This document shows, in pieces, positions 12,076 through 24,239 of a stretch of DNA of 64,000 bases. The notes below the pieces were generated by a model. That model had not been told where the DNA came from. It searched no databases and saw only the letters and a program-made list of their open reading frames with translations. Source of the stretch: Lepidonotus clava (lineage: Eukaryota > Annelida > Polychaeta > Phyllodocida > Polynoidae); NCBI GenBank assembly GCA_936440205.1, contig OW387138.1:54017526-54081525 (forward strand). Direction: 5' to 3'. Made by a program: the position numbers and the translations under genes. Positions within the stretch are counted from its first letter, which is position 1. Each line of letters begins with the position of its first letter.

Positions 12076-12980
12076 TTGGTAAACTTGACGTATCGTCCGT
12101 CATACGGCAATAAGCCATAATTTTTAATTGTCATCGTCAGTGCTATTTTATATCAATATTATGTAATTCACGAATATGTCTTGGTAGGGAAAGCCAGTGT
12201 TTAGCACCCCGGTAATAAGCTAAGGGGATTTCCAGAGATGAAAGTGGTCCATGAGAAAAAAACCCAGTAAATTCATGCGCGAAGAATTGCATGCATAAAG
12301 GGAGGGTCGAGTACTAAAATATTATTATTTGTTTAATTCTCCGAATTTTGTATTTATCATAGTTATTGCTCATTTTTGACTTTTAACATATCAATTTGTT
12401 CACAATTATGTTAAAGAATGTTTTCCTTAGAAAAAATCCAACTTTCATCATTTCAAGACTTTTCTATCATCACTGTCGGAATAATTTAATGCTCCACAAG
12501 AAGAGAGACCACACGCCCAACCCCCGTTCTTCCCCCATATCACATAACCATCTGCAGCTGGTCACCAGACACCCCTGACCACAGCGCTGCCCATGACGGG
12601 GATAAGACTACAATTTCAGAATGTAAAACTATAAATAAATGTTGTATAAATTTATATTTGCAATACCAATGGGACTCCCCATATGAATCCGATCCTCCAC
12701 TTAAACTGTCTTTCTCCGTTTCCAATTTATACTGGGAAGGGGGCTCTTTCAAGGTTACTACCCACTGCCAAACTACCGCCCGCCCCTTCTTTTTCTCACC
12801 GATCCCTCCTGAATTCTAGTTGACCACGTGCACCCCTTGTTACAAAGGTCCCCGTAGGTCTCCAGAAATAAAAGCAGGAGAACCATTCAAAAATAGCGTG
12901 TATCTGAGGAAATCTTCATTCATTTTCCCTGTGTGGCTGGTGTCTGAGGGCCTCCACTGACCGTTACACAGACCCCTCCC

Positions 12981-13144
12981 AGAGGCGGATCCAGGAGTTC
13001 AAGAAAGGGGGGGGGGGGGGCGCCCATATTAAAAATGTCCCAGCGCCCCAGCTGGGGGCAAGAGTTTTACATTAAAAAAATCTAAATTTGGCCAAAAATA
13101 GGGGGGGCGCGGGCCCGGGGCGCACCCCCCTAAATCCGTCCCTG
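12981..13144. mobile_element. Poly-G MITE-like element
   Basis: The left end is AGGCGGATCCAGGAGTTC with a G15 run. The right end is GCGCACCCCCCTAAATCCGTC. The interior resembles the element at 9,252 (AAATTTGGCCAAAAAT). Confidence 0.55.
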
Positions 13145-13646
13145 CCTCCTCCAGGCATCTTCTCAAGTCAAGGCCCCAGTCGCCGCTACCGCTCTATCAG
13201 TGCCTTGACCTCAAGGGCGCCCAATCTGGGGGAGATAGGGAAACCTGAGAAGGGTGTTCTGATTACAGGGAAATAAATTAAATATTCATGAGGTCCCCCA
13301 GTTTTGGAGCCTTTGAGACCAGGGCCTACTGATCGCGGGAGCGGCTGGGGGACTGGTGTGCGAGGATGCCTCCAGGCGGCCCTTTGATAAGCCATAAACC
13401 ACGGGTGGTATGTCTCAGGGTCAGGGTTGACCACGTGCACCCCTTGTTTGTCAGGGAAGACTCACATAACCGCCCCCCCCCCCCCAAAAAAAAAAAAAAA
13501 AAACTGGTTGACCGTTGACGGTTCTGTACATGTCAGTACCAGGAAATATGCCTAAATACCCCAAACTGCTTAATATAATCATCCTCGGTATGCAGAAGGT
13601 TTAATTCAGTTTGGCAGGTATCCAAGTCTATCAATACTAGACTTTA

Positions 13647-13823
13647 AGGGCCGTCCATAAATGATGTCACACACTAGGGGGTGGTTGGGTAGGGTGAAAA
13701 GTGTGACACTGCCTGAAACAGGCCTTATTTTCATGTTTAGATCAGAGAATTTAGCGTGACAGGGGGGTGGGTGGGTCCTACAAATACCCTGAAAAAGTGT
13801 GACATCATTTATGCACGGCCCCT
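13647..13823. mobile_element. MITE, 177 bp, TA target duplication
   Basis: The left end AGGGCCGTCCATAAATGATG continues TCACAC. The right end is its near-perfect inverse (GTGTGACATCATTTATGCAC then GGCCCCT). TA flanks both ends. The interior has GTGTGACACTGCC and a G-rich tract. It has no coding capacity. Confidence 0.75.
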
Positions 13824-13961
13824 TATCTCTTGATGGCTCTTGGTTGATATGTTTAAATCCATACAGTCAATTACAGTGAACACTAATCTATAAGTTATGA
13901 TCTGATCACGATGGGGGAATCACTCGACCCATTTCATATATATATTTAACCGCATAGTTAA

Positions 13962-14080
13962 GCCCCGTTCATACCGGTTTCTGCTTGGATGGTCCCTAGC
14001 CCGGGTAAGTTAAGCAACATTGAGACCGGTTGGTATTTGGATGGTGGCCTGCCCGTGTTCGAATCCCCATTTGAGTACAT
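13962..14080 (+). repeat. 5S-rRNA-derived SINE (SINE3-like)
   Basis: AAGTTAAGCAACATTGAGAC followed by CGGTTGGTATTTGGATGGTG closely matches the internal promoter half of metazoan 5S rRNA (AAGTTAAGCAACGTCGGGCC, CGGTTAGTACTTGGATGGGT). It is followed by GTGTTCGAATCCCC, which resembles a tRNA B box. The 5' part is diverged, so this is a SINE and not a functional 5S gene. The tail and 3' boundary (perhaps near 14,250) are not determined. Confidence 0.7.
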
Positions 14081-14324
14081 TTTTTTCGTTCATGGTCGTC
14101 CTTGTTTCAATTTATACCACCAGGTGTCGCTGGAGGAAAGATCAGTCTACACTATCACTCTGCCACCTCGACGCTCGCTAACTGCGAATCATGGTTGTCG
14201 ATTCTGGCGCGGAGGGGTTATTCGCCGCAGATTGTCTACACTATACTAGAAGTAGGACGCCGTGTATTGCATCAGTCCTGTGGTTCTGATATAAAAGGCC
14301 TCTATCGGCCCAATCCGTCCGGTG

Positions 14325-14400
14325 AGCCGTGACGCTCGGCGACTAATGAATTATTCGAGCCCCTCGTGGGTTCGACCCCCACTAGATTCGTTAGGCCCGG
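14325..14400 (+). repeat. tRNA-like B-box sequence, possible SINE fragment
   Basis: CTCGTGGGTTCGACCCCCAC contains a B-box core (GGTTCGACCCC). The sequence before it (GACGCTCGGCGACTAATG) is a weak A-box candidate. It may be part of the 5S-headed SINE or a separate copy. Confidence 0.3.
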
Positions 14401-14544
14401 CCTAACAAAACGATTGTCCTTCCCCAGCGTCAACATGACACTCACCACTTTTGTGAGTTTTTACTATAATATGTATTGAAACCAGATATATATATACGTT
14501 GATAAGTTTGAGACATAAATCTGTACGATTCAAAACATGTCAAT

Positions 14545-15460
14545 AGAGAGTTTTTGCAAACCACACGTATCTCATTCCCCCGATCCCGAAACGGATCTTG
14601 GGGCTATAGATGAATGGTCCCCATGGATAATGTTATTAATAAGGGAAACAATATTATTTATTTGAATTCTGCCTTTATCAAATATGTCAGAAATGTAACT
14701 TATTTTAGAATAATGAGTTATGATATAAATCTGAAAAGAAAGGGCTCGGTCAGGTTGATTTTGTGTTTGTATATTTTGATAAATATAAATGTGTCTGAGT
14801 GCAGACCTGACTGGCCCTTGGTCATGGTCTGCTGCTCCCAGCTGTGGGCCGTCTGATCAGGGACACACAGGAACACGGATCTCCTACCCATTACTTACCA
14901 GTAGATAATGTCTCAAATAAGAAGAAAACTAATCTCATATTTATTTGTAATGAACATGTCTATATTCATGATGGGTGCAAGAAAGTTGATTAAGAAACTA
15001 ACATAAAGGATTCATTGGAAAAGTACATTCATATGATAGGGGAGGCCTCAGCACTGGCCCTGCTGACCACAGTGCCCCTACGGATGTAACTCTGCTCCCC
15101 CCCCCCTCGCAGACCCTCATACACTGTTTGCCTGTGTGTCCCTGACCAGTGAGAACACAGGTGGGAGCAGCAGACCGTGACCCAGGGCTAGTCAGGTCTA
15201 CCCTCACTGACTAAATCATCTTTAATCAAAATATACATACACAGCTTCAACTTGTGATACTGCTATTTATTTTCAGATTTACCTATGAAAAAATCCTTAT
15301 TAATGAAATCCACATTTCTGATAGATAAGATTGCAGGAAAATGTAATTCATAATCATTTTCACTTTAACTGTCATTTTACATAGGGGCTATTCATCTAGA
15401 ACCCAGCAGATCCGTATAGGGAACGGGGACTGAGATCGGGGTGTGTTGCAAAAACTCTCT
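14545..15460. mobile_element. Long-TIR non-autonomous DNA element, 916 bp
   Basis: Terminal AGAGAGTTTTTGCAA is exactly inverted at the right end (TTGCAAAAACTCTCT), and AAT flanks both sides. The inverted similarity extends deep inside: 14,580-14,630 pairs with 15,385-15,440, and 14,800-14,870 (GACCTGACTGGCCC, GGTCTGCTGCTCCCA, GGGACACACAGG) pairs with 15,130-15,205. There is no transposase. The two arms differ by many small indels, so it is not recent. Confidence 0.8.
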
Positions 15461-15689
15461 AATATCCCCCCCCCCCCCCCCGCTTTCCTCCATTAATTAC
15501 ACTTACAGAATGTTGGCATTTCTGTAATCATGTAGCCTACATGTGTCGCTGGCCGGGGGGGGGGGGGGGGTCCCAAAACTGCCAAGATTTGTGTGTAGAT
15601 TGAAATTGACAGGAATCAATTTGGTTTAATGAATAATTCTATATATCGCATATCCCATAGGGAAAAGTTGCTTGATATCGTTCAATAAG

Positions 15690-16120
15690 AAACTGATGTT
15701 ACCGGTGCCACAGGGCTATGCTTTAGTCATTGATACCATTTCTAAGCATTTCTTCTTTCACGTGAAATTTTAGATTTTCAGCCTGATAAGGAGAGCTCTT
15801 TGTCTGCGGATGGTTCCGTACAACACCTCTGATATCATTTCTAAACATTTTTCACGTGATACTTAAATTCCCAGCCTGATAAGGTAAACTCTTTGTCTGC
15901 GGATGGCTCCATACAGCACCTCCGCACAGGGATTGATGTTACTTGTGTCGTTGATAGGGCTACTTCTAAACCATTTATATCATACTAGAGCAGCCTTGTT
16001 ATATGTGATATAAGTTTCTCAGCGTGTTAAAGAGAATTGGTTACGGTTATTATGTAGCACCCCCGCATAAGGGCTGTCAACACCTGTGACGTTGATAGGG
16101 CTGTGTGTTAATCTTGACAA
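15690..16120. repeat. Degenerate tandem repeat, ~110-180 bp units
   Basis: Phrases such as CAGCCTGATAAGG, CTCTTTGTCTGCGGATGG, ACAGCACCTCCGCA and GTTGATAGGGCT recur three to four times with drift. This is an old tandem array. Confidence 0.6.
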
Positions 16121-17086
16121 CTTGTTTTTTATTACCCGATTATGCTAACCAGGATACCTCTCGAACTGGCCTTAAGTGAAGGAAAGGAGAAGAATCAGTC
16201 TTGTTCTTTCTCTTTTCTGACAAATATGGTTTGGGGTGGAGGACTCCCCCTAAATCTTATAATTAGACAAATTGAGTCTAAAGATCTGTTCAAAACGCAC
16301 ATAGGACAAATGCTGACAAACGGTATGATCAGTTATTTATGTATATATCTCCATTGTTTTCCTGTATACCGCCGCAATGTAAAAACCAACACGCTGGGCG
16401 GGGCCGGAAACAAGTGGCTTAAACTGAAACTCATCCAGCTAAATAAACACGTTTAAAAAAAAAAATCGCTAGTTAGGGTACCTGGGGTACCTGGGTACCG
16501 GGGTAGCATACCTTTGGATACAGGTTGTCAGATTAGAGGTAGGTGCATTAATGGAATTAACACGTTGAAGCTGGAAAGGGGGATTGTTTTGTTAAAGCCG
16601 CACCTACTGCAATGCAATAGTGTGAAACTCTACTATGTGGTAGGAAGGTGTGTATAATACTATTCCTGCAGGAGGGCCTGTAACATGAACGCACATCAAA
16701 GCATAAATTGGTGGGGTAGAACTTCCACGCCCGTTGTAAAAGTTTAGGATAGTCGTTTTAAACCGAGCGAGAGTATAATGATAGTTTGCTGTTGGAGGAT
16801 TAGGAGTGGAGTAAGAGTTAGACTCCTTGACACGTTTTAGAGGAAGTGGTTTCAGACAAGCCCGAGCCTGTCGAATGTATGAGTTCAAATTCTTCCCGTG
16901 ATTCAGCACACATGCCCCCCTTGACGACGATTGTTTTTGGGACGACGATCATTAGACTATATTAAGTCATATTTCAGTGGTGTCTATATGACCTGTGTTT
17001 CTACCTGTCCTATAAGTATTTCAATTCGTTATTTTGTTGTTAGAAACCTTTTGAGTATAATTTGTTTGTTGATTTAAATTAATCGT
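16121..17086. other. No feature supported
   Basis: The 104-codon frame at 16,142-16,456 and the minus-strand frame at 16,604-16,909 have no recognisable domain or splice context. I do not call them. Confidence 0.4.
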
Positions 17087-17425
17087 GTTTTTCTCAGTCT
17101 AGGGCCCACTCCCCTTACAAGACCAGCTGGGGTGCCATTGACAGTTTCAGGCTTATCATTTACCCCTACTCCCCGCCGGTCATGCGCTATACAAAATATC
17201 CAGGTTATCTAAACAATGTCCCATCTCTGCTTCGAGACTGAACAACAAACTCAACAAAGTCCATCTCTCAAATGTACAGGTTTTATTGAAAAAATCACAC
17301 ATTTGTCATAAATAAGTTTTATTTTGTACAAGCATAGCTATAATTATAACATCATGCGGTGGAAAAATCTAATAGGTATATACACACATTAAATCAAAAA
17401 AATATTAGGTATATATACACACATT
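17087..17425 (-). repeat. Repeat R1, copy 1 (reverse)
   Basis: Reverse-complemented, this stretch matches 59,734-59,953 plus 61,134-61,245. Shared phrases include TTGAGAGATGGACTTTGTTG, TTAGATAACC, AGGGGTAAATGATAAGCCTG and GAGAAAAAC. It gives the empty-site version of the copy that holds the solo LTR. It includes AATAAAAC, so R1 might itself be the 3' part of a retroelement, but I cannot assign it. Confidence 0.75.
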
Positions 17426-19265
17426 AAATTCAAACAATTATCATCATCAATCATCATCTGATGATCCACCTCTTAAACCACAATAAATATCTTTAACACA
17501 TGTGGACCGATTCTCCACCAAACTATAATCAATAAGTTACACAACTATTCTCTGGCTGAGTGAAATCAAAGTTCATGGTAATATAAGAAGCAATGAAGCA
17601 CAAAAATAAACAGTCCCTTTACGGTCTTCCTTTCCTTAGCCAGAACCACCTCAGGACTAAGAATACCTAGAAGAATCAAGGGAACAAAGAACGAGGGAAG
17701 AAAAATAGCGTAGTTTAGGCTAAAGTGGCAATTGGACTTACAAAAATAAGGGTTCCCTGGGCACGAGAACAAAGAACATGACACATGCGGGGGATAGCAT
17801 GAAAATACAAGCAGGCATGGGGAACGAGATATCAGGAAGACAGTGTACGCTACCAACCCTCTTTTATTGGTGACAGCCCGGCTTTCTGGTCCCAGCAAGG
17901 GACGTATAATGTACACGTAGGCTCATGATGCCTGGCCTCCTCGGGCCCTCCCTCTTAAGATCACCGGAATCTGTTCGCTCCTTCGACAATTCACCATTCA
18001 GCCCACCCTCTTGCATGACTCCGAGAAACTTGACTCACTCAGTGCTCCCGTGTCCTCTCTACTTTTCCTGAGCCTGAGACCCGGACAAGCAGCTCCATGG
18101 GATGTCCCTGTTCTTTCTTTCATTCCACAAAGAACAGCCAGAGTCGGCCAGAGAACAAACTAAAACAAAAGGAGCTACAATATCAGTCGAAGACCCCTTT
18201 TTGTCACATGGATTATCGAAGCAGTTGATGTGGAGAGAGGCACATTTGATGCAGAAACTGTTTTCTTTTCTTGTAGGTGCTGCAGAGATGAGACAGCCAA
18301 TGGCAGATCGTCAAATTCATGAGAACTTCTCTCATTTACATTTCCTGAATCTGAGCAATAATGAGAAGACATACAAAAAGTGTGCTGTCTGCCTTGATCA
18401 CTTTCTCCTTGGCTGTACTTTTTGAATTCCTGTGTATGAAAGCATCATCAAATGCATTCTATACAGCCCATTTATTCACTAAATAGCCTACTTGTATAAT
18501 ATGGATTTGCTCAAATCATATCAATAGGATGCTCCCCCTCACCAATGGTCACCCCTCTTATGCTGCCAATTTTCAGTTTTCCCATTGGTAGCCCCATAAA
18601 AGAAGGAGTACTGTATTCCTGATGCAACGCTCCTTAAATTCTGAAAACTGTTAAAGGAGTTGTTTCCCCAACCAATATTCTTTCCTTGGATAGAATGTAC
18701 ATCCTCTTCATCCTTTATCATTCTTTCTGGTCTGAATTCCTTGTGTTTTCTTTGGGTTATAGAAGAATTACTCAGACTTCTCAGATCTTCAAAGAACAGA
18801 TGCCCATATGTGTGCTGTAACTACCATTTATTTACAGCTGTAGGTTCCTGGGTGAAGCCAACCATCCCCCTGGACATTATGTACTGTTTACTGTCTGCTC
18901 AGTGGTTTGGTCAATTGGGATTCTGGTGAATTTTCCATAACCTCTCTGTGATGTGAATTATCCCCTTACCATGTGATAATATTGTTTGTTTTTTTGGTTC
19001 AATTTCTTTATTCCTGGCAAAGGTTCGTACAGAAAATTGCGGGGTTTTCAACCATTACCAGCATTTTAACAAACTATCGCTGGTTTATAAACATTCAGTT
19101 CTCGCCTATATATAGCAGGTACAGGCCTATCATGGTCTTATGTACAAACCAAAATCAAGTTTAAATATAACAAATCTGTGGTGTACATATGTGTACTGAG
19201 GTTCTATAGTAAGTAACAATTTTAGAGAAATACCAAGAGGGTTTATAGAGTCTGAACTTCGAAAA
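17426..19265. other. No feature supported
   Basis: AT-rich sequence. Open frames at 17,566-17,916, 18,102-18,425 and 18,660-18,929 show no known domains, and opposite-strand shadows overlap them. A C/T-rich stretch at 17,930-18,080 looks like ordinary intergenic sequence. Confidence 0.4.
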
Positions 19266-19318
19266 TTGTTTAAAAATGTATACACAAAATGCAAACTAAT
19301 GAGAAAAATTCTATTAAG

Positions 19319-21290
19319 TTATTCTTCTAGTATAGTTTTCAGTTGTTGTTTAACACGTGCCTTAAAGCTCACAAACGTGGATAGGTTTCTGTCCCTAGGT
19401 AACATTCGATTCCACATTGTAGCACCACAATATTGGATACTTTTCTTATACATCTCATTGTTCGGAAAAGGAACATAAAGAGTTGGTGCATCATGAACTC
19501 TCGTTCTACCAATATCTTCCTGTAAATATACATGATTGGTTGATCTTTTGTACATTAGTTTACATAAGTGTGCCGCTGCCCTATCTTCATATCTATTTAC
19601 ATGAGTGTACCTATATATTTCATCTCGAGTGTAATCAATATTGTCAGGTAAACATCGATGGAGAAAACACCTTTGGAGATTAATTAATCTAGTTTTAAAA
19701 CGAGCATGTGTGGTCGTAAGAAAGATATCGTTACAGTCAAAGTATGGTTGTATGTAAGATTTGTATAGACGAATCATAGTGCTCGTATTGACAAATCTTT
19801 AGATTTTTGTTAAACAGTACAATTTATGTGAAACAAGTTTTATAGTCTCCTTAGCCTATTTTATGAAATTACACTCAGCATCAATGTAGGTTCCTAAGTA
19901 CTTATAGTGGGGTACACACTCAAGTTCGGTACTGGCCAGAGTTAAGGTCGGGTTACGTGCATGTTTTACATGATACCGTACCCCAATGCACATTGTTTTA
20001 GTCTTCTTAACATTTATTGTAATAGAGTTGTAGTCACACCATTGTAAAATTCGGGTTAGATCTACCTGCAATAATTTTTTTCATTAGATAAAAAATTTAC
20101 ACGTGAATAAACAACTGTATCGTCCGCATAGAGTTTATAACTAGAGTTTTTTTTCACCTGACCCAAGTCATTTATAAAAATAAGAAATAATAGTGGTCCG
20201 AGGACAGAACCCTGTGGAACACCACATTTTATCAGTGATACATCAGATTCTATGCTGTTTACAATTGTCTTTTGAGTTCGGTTACACAAATAGGATTCAA
20301 ACCATTTAATACTACTATCAGTAAAGCCTAAGTATTTTAGTTTTTCTAGTACAGTTTTGTGGTTTATTGAGTCAAAAGCTTTACGGAAGTCTATGTATGT
20401 TGCATAGGTGACTTGGGAATTGTTTATATTAGTGAATACATCATCCAAGAACTCACAAGTTGTTGCAGTGGTGGAGTGGTTTTTCCTAAAACCTCCCTGA
20501 TTCGGATCTAGGATATTATTGTTTTCCAGGTAGTTAGTAATTTGTGTATGAACAATGTGCTCAAGTATTTTTGAGGGGGCTGGCAACAGTGAGATTGGAC
20601 GATAGTTATTCACATCTGAGAGATCACCTTCTTTCGGTATAGGTGTAACATTTGCACATTTCCAAGATTGTGGGAAACTATTTTTTTATTAATTGAAAGA
20701 TTTAGAACAAAGGTAAATTGAGGTAGAAGTGCTTCCAATGCAATCTTTAGGATTTTGGTAGAGATATTTGGAATTGAAGAAGATTTATTAACTTTAAGTT
20801 TCCTTATTTCGTTAAGTACACAGTTTTCATCAATTTGATTTAATTGAAAAGAATGTGCATATCTTAAACCATGAAACTTCCATCCTGGATTAATATCTAC
20901 GGAATCACCTCCAAGACTAGTTCCAATATTAACAAAATATTGATTAATAAAATTTGGTACATTGCCATCCAAAATATCTTCATCACTCACTTGGTCCTTC
21001 AAATGTATATAGTGTACTTTTGTATTTTCAGGTAACAATATATCAATACTTTTCCAGAACTTCGTTGGGTTGTTATTACAGTTTTCTATGCGTTCAAGGA
21101 TAAAGTCCCTTTTCGCATTTTTAATCAAGGTTGCAACATAGTTTCTAGCCGTACTGGCAGTTTACCAGTCATCATCTGAACCAGTTGCTTTGGCTATCGC
21201 CAGGAGATGATCTTTATCATGAATCAACTCAAGTAACTCATTTGTTATCCATGGATCCTTCATGGATGCATCAGGATGCCTTTCCCCGCA
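19319..21290 (-). mobile_element. 5'-truncated LINE (non-LTR retrotransposon, CR1/Jockey-like RT)
   Basis: Minus-strand segments at 20610-21290, 20062-20613, 19856-20071 and 19319-19777 together cover an ORF2-type protein from the region before the RT to the C-terminus. RT landmarks in order are YRPISLLPAPSKILE, QGGFRKNHST, IDFRKAFDSINH, GVPQGSVLGPLLFLIFINDL and KLYADDT. The tail has the LINE-typical LYKSYIQPYFD and LQRCF patterns. The frame changes between segments, so this copy is dead; one frame change follows the YADD region. The endonuclease and ORF1 are absent. The 5' end stops exactly where the foldback element at 21,292 begins. The 3' non-coding tail may reach about 19,170. Confidence 0.85.
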
Positions 21291-21291
21291 C

Positions 21292-21564
21292 CCTATACAC
21301 CTACACTCTCCTTTTAGAAGAAGGAGAGACAATGGAGGTATCTACTTCTTGAAGGAGTCTAATTTCTTACCCCAACCTAACATGAGGCTCAAGTGCTGAG
21401 ACCTGCTTCTTCGAGGAGAGATCTGTGAACTGGTCTCACACAACGGAGAAGCAGGTCTCAGTATTGAGCCTCATGTTAGGTTGGGGTGAGAAATTAGACT
21501 CCTTCAAGGAGAAGAGACCTCCTTTGTCTCTTCTTCTTATAGAAGGAGAGTGTAGGTGTATAGG
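21292..21564. mobile_element. Foldback MITE, 273 bp, near-complete palindrome
   Basis: CCTATACACCTACACTCTCC at the left is exactly inverted at the right, and most of the element pairs with itself: GTCTAATTTCT, CCCAACCTAACATGAGGCTC and GAGACCTGCTTCT each recur inverted. The centre is about 30 bases (GATCTGTGAACTGG). It abuts the LINE on one side. GCACC occurs near both edges but no clean target duplication is evident. Confidence 0.8.
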
Positions 21565-21629
21565 TTGCACCCCTAGTAATTTCTACCCAATACACTGATA
21601 GGTATCTTGTATAGTGATGCTTGTCATAT

Positions 21630-21658
21630 GGTCGATTCTCACGAAACGTGCCCAATTC
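21630..21658 (+). repeat. Outer left TIR (29 bp)
   Basis: It begins GGTCGATTCTCACGAAACG and ends CCCAATTC. It is followed by GCAGCAA, which also follows the inner left TIR, and preceded by ATAT. Confidence 0.92.
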
Positions 21659-22560
21659 GCAGCAAAATGGGTGTACAAGGTGATCACAACTTAGAAAATT
21701 CACTTATATTTCTATCTTATACAATCTTCATCGTAACACTCTAATTCCATACAATTCTAATATGTTTACAATACAGTAAAATGTCTCTCTATGCCTTTCC
21801 TCTATCAATACACAATCTAAATTCTCCTCAGAACTATCCAAATACAAATTAAACATTTAATAATAACACATGATTAAGCAGTATGAGGTCTTATATATCA
21901 GACCGAAATATGACATGAAAGTCTTTTTTTTATTTTATCTGATGGCTTAACCACACTGAAAATCATCAATTAATTGGAAAAAAACGGAATATCCCTGCCG
22001 ACATAGCGCCCAATATGTTTCTTTACCTAATTCTCCATGCTGAATGGGCAACACCATGGCAACAGTCGTCACGTAGAGTGTACGCATTTAGTACATTGTA
22101 CGCATCAGGTGGCATACATCACCCAATCAGATTGTGTACATTCTCCAAGCACATTTTTAGTATGAACATTCTGCACAAACCATTATAACACATTTCATTC
22201 ATACTGTACAAATATAACATGATAATATTTCACTAATCAAGCTCTACATATTTTTACAAATTTGTTCTCCGGTCTGTACAGAATACTATAACATTATATT
22301 TTACTCATGAATGCACAAGTACATTTCTAACCATATTTAGTTCAAATATACATTCACTTCATAATTTCATGTATTGAGCAGTATATTTTTAAAAAAAAAA
22401 TTCTATCTGAAATCTATTAAAACAAACTGCGCCCCACAGAAATACCCCCCACGGAAAATCACAATTGCCCCCAGTTACCATGACAACTGCCCAAACCATA
22501 CATCACAACTTCCCCCATCATATCGACAAAATATTCTTACTAGGGTACTACTTCATATTT
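21659..22560. other. Outer element left arm, AT-rich, non-coding
   Basis: This arm shares phrases with the inner left arm (TACAGTAAA, CCTTTCCTC, TCTCCTCAGAACTAT vs TCTCCTAACAACTAT, ATACAAATTA). No gene is visible. The CCCCCACG motif first appears near 22,446. Confidence 0.7.
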
Positions 22561-22599
22561 AAATCCACTTCTCACAATACGACAGCATGATATTTACAT

Positions 22600-23930
22600 T
22601 TTCTATCACGCAGCAGTAAACTTCTTAACTTTAACCACAGTGGTTCTCAAAATCTACTAACTATCCATCAGAACTTCTCTCAGTATTATACAAAATACTA
22701 GGGCGTTATATTGACATTACTAAATTTTCTATAACATTTCGTCATAAGTCTAAAAATACTGTTAACCATCTAGATATTTCATAAGCGCCCCCACGGTGCC
22801 CAAACATACCATGAAAAATGTGCCCACGAATTATAACAACCTCCCCCACCATACAGCACATTTTCTTTTTCACGCAGCAGTAAATTTCTTAATTTTAACC
22901 ACACTCGTTCTCTAAATCTACTAACTATGCATCAGAACTTCTCTCAGTATTATTCAAAATACTAGACCATCATATTCACATTACTAAATTTTCTATACCA
23001 TTTTGTCAAAAGTCTTGAAAATACTTTGAACCATCTAGATATTTCATAAACGCCCCCACAGTGCCCCCACGGTGCCCCCACAGACCATGAAAACTGTGCC
23101 CACGAACTATAACAACCTACCCCACTATACAGAACATTTTCTTTTTCACGCAGCAGTAAACTTCTTAATTTTAACCACACTCGTTCTCTAAATCTACTAA
23201 CTATGCATGACAATTTAAACCACAATGGTTCTCTAAATCTATTAAGTATGCATCACAACTGCAGCCACCATTTATCAGAACTTGACGCACCATCTATGAG
23301 AACCGCCTCCATGGTGCCCCCACGGACTATGACAACTGTCCCCACGGACTACTACAACTGCCCCCACCATACAGCACATTTTCTTTCAAGCAGCAGTAAA
23401 GTTCTTAATTTTAACCACACTATTTTTCTGAATCTATTAAGTATGCATCACAACTGCAGCCACCATTCATGAGAACTCGACGCACCATCTATGAGAACCG
23501 CCCCAACGGTGCCCCCACGGACTATGACAACTGTCCCCACGGACTACTACAACTGCCCCCACCATACAGCACATTTTCTTTCAAGCAGCAGTAAAGTTCT
23601 TAATTTTAACCACACTATTTTTCTGAATCTATTAAGTATGCATCACAACTGCAGCCACCATTCATGAGAACTCGACGCACCATCTATGAGAACCGCCCCA
23701 ACGGTGCCCCCACGGACTATGACAACTGTCCCCACGGACTACTACAACTGCCCCCACCATACAGCACATTTTCTTTCAAGCAGCAGTAAAGTTCTTAATT
23801 TTAACCACACTATTTTTCTGAATCTATTAAGTATGCATCACAACTGCAGCCACCATTCATCAGAACTATGAGAACCGCCCCGACGGTGCCCCCACGGACT
23901 ATGACAACTGTCCCCACGGACTATGACATC
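22600..23930. repeat. Outer left tandem arrays carrying the CCCCCACGG motif
   Basis: A looser unit of about 265-280 bp (CACGCAGCAGTAAACTTCTTA at about 22,610, 22,874 and 23,150) passes into a tight unit of about 194 bp. AAGTATGCATCACAACTGCA recurs at about 23,246, 23,441, 23,634 and 23,829. Each unit contains GGTGCCCCCACGGACTATGA and related motif copies. Related phrases occur in the 443-bp units of the inner copy. Confidence 0.85.
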
Positions 23931-24239
23931 GACAAAGTTCTATACAAAATATTATTGTAAAATTTCTTACTAGGGTACTACTTGATATTTAAATCCACTT
24001 GTCTTAGTACTGTACAATATACTAGAGCATTATAAATTTACATTAATAAATGTTTCATAGCATTTCGTCAAGTGTCGACAATACTGTCACATGATAATTT
24101 CATTAGACATAGTTATGTTTATAATAACATCTTTTTGAAATTCTTATTAATACTGTATAACAAGTTATTCCTTTTAACACACTAACCCATGCATCTGGGA
24201 ATTCAATAGAATTTTACAATATAACAAAATTCTCTAAAT

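Noticed and set aside
12819-13450. Direct repeats GTTGACCACGTGCACCCCTT at 12,819 and 13,430 as LTR or duplication ends
   Set aside because: The shared stretch is only about 22 bases, and no element-like structure fits between the two copies.
13962-14080. A functional 5S rRNA gene
   Set aside because: Only the internal promoter half is well conserved and the 5' part is diverged; a SINE explains it better.
17566-17916. 116-codon minus-strand frame as a membrane protein gene
   Set aside because: Hydrophobic only because of T-rich sequence; no start context, splice sites or family resemblance.
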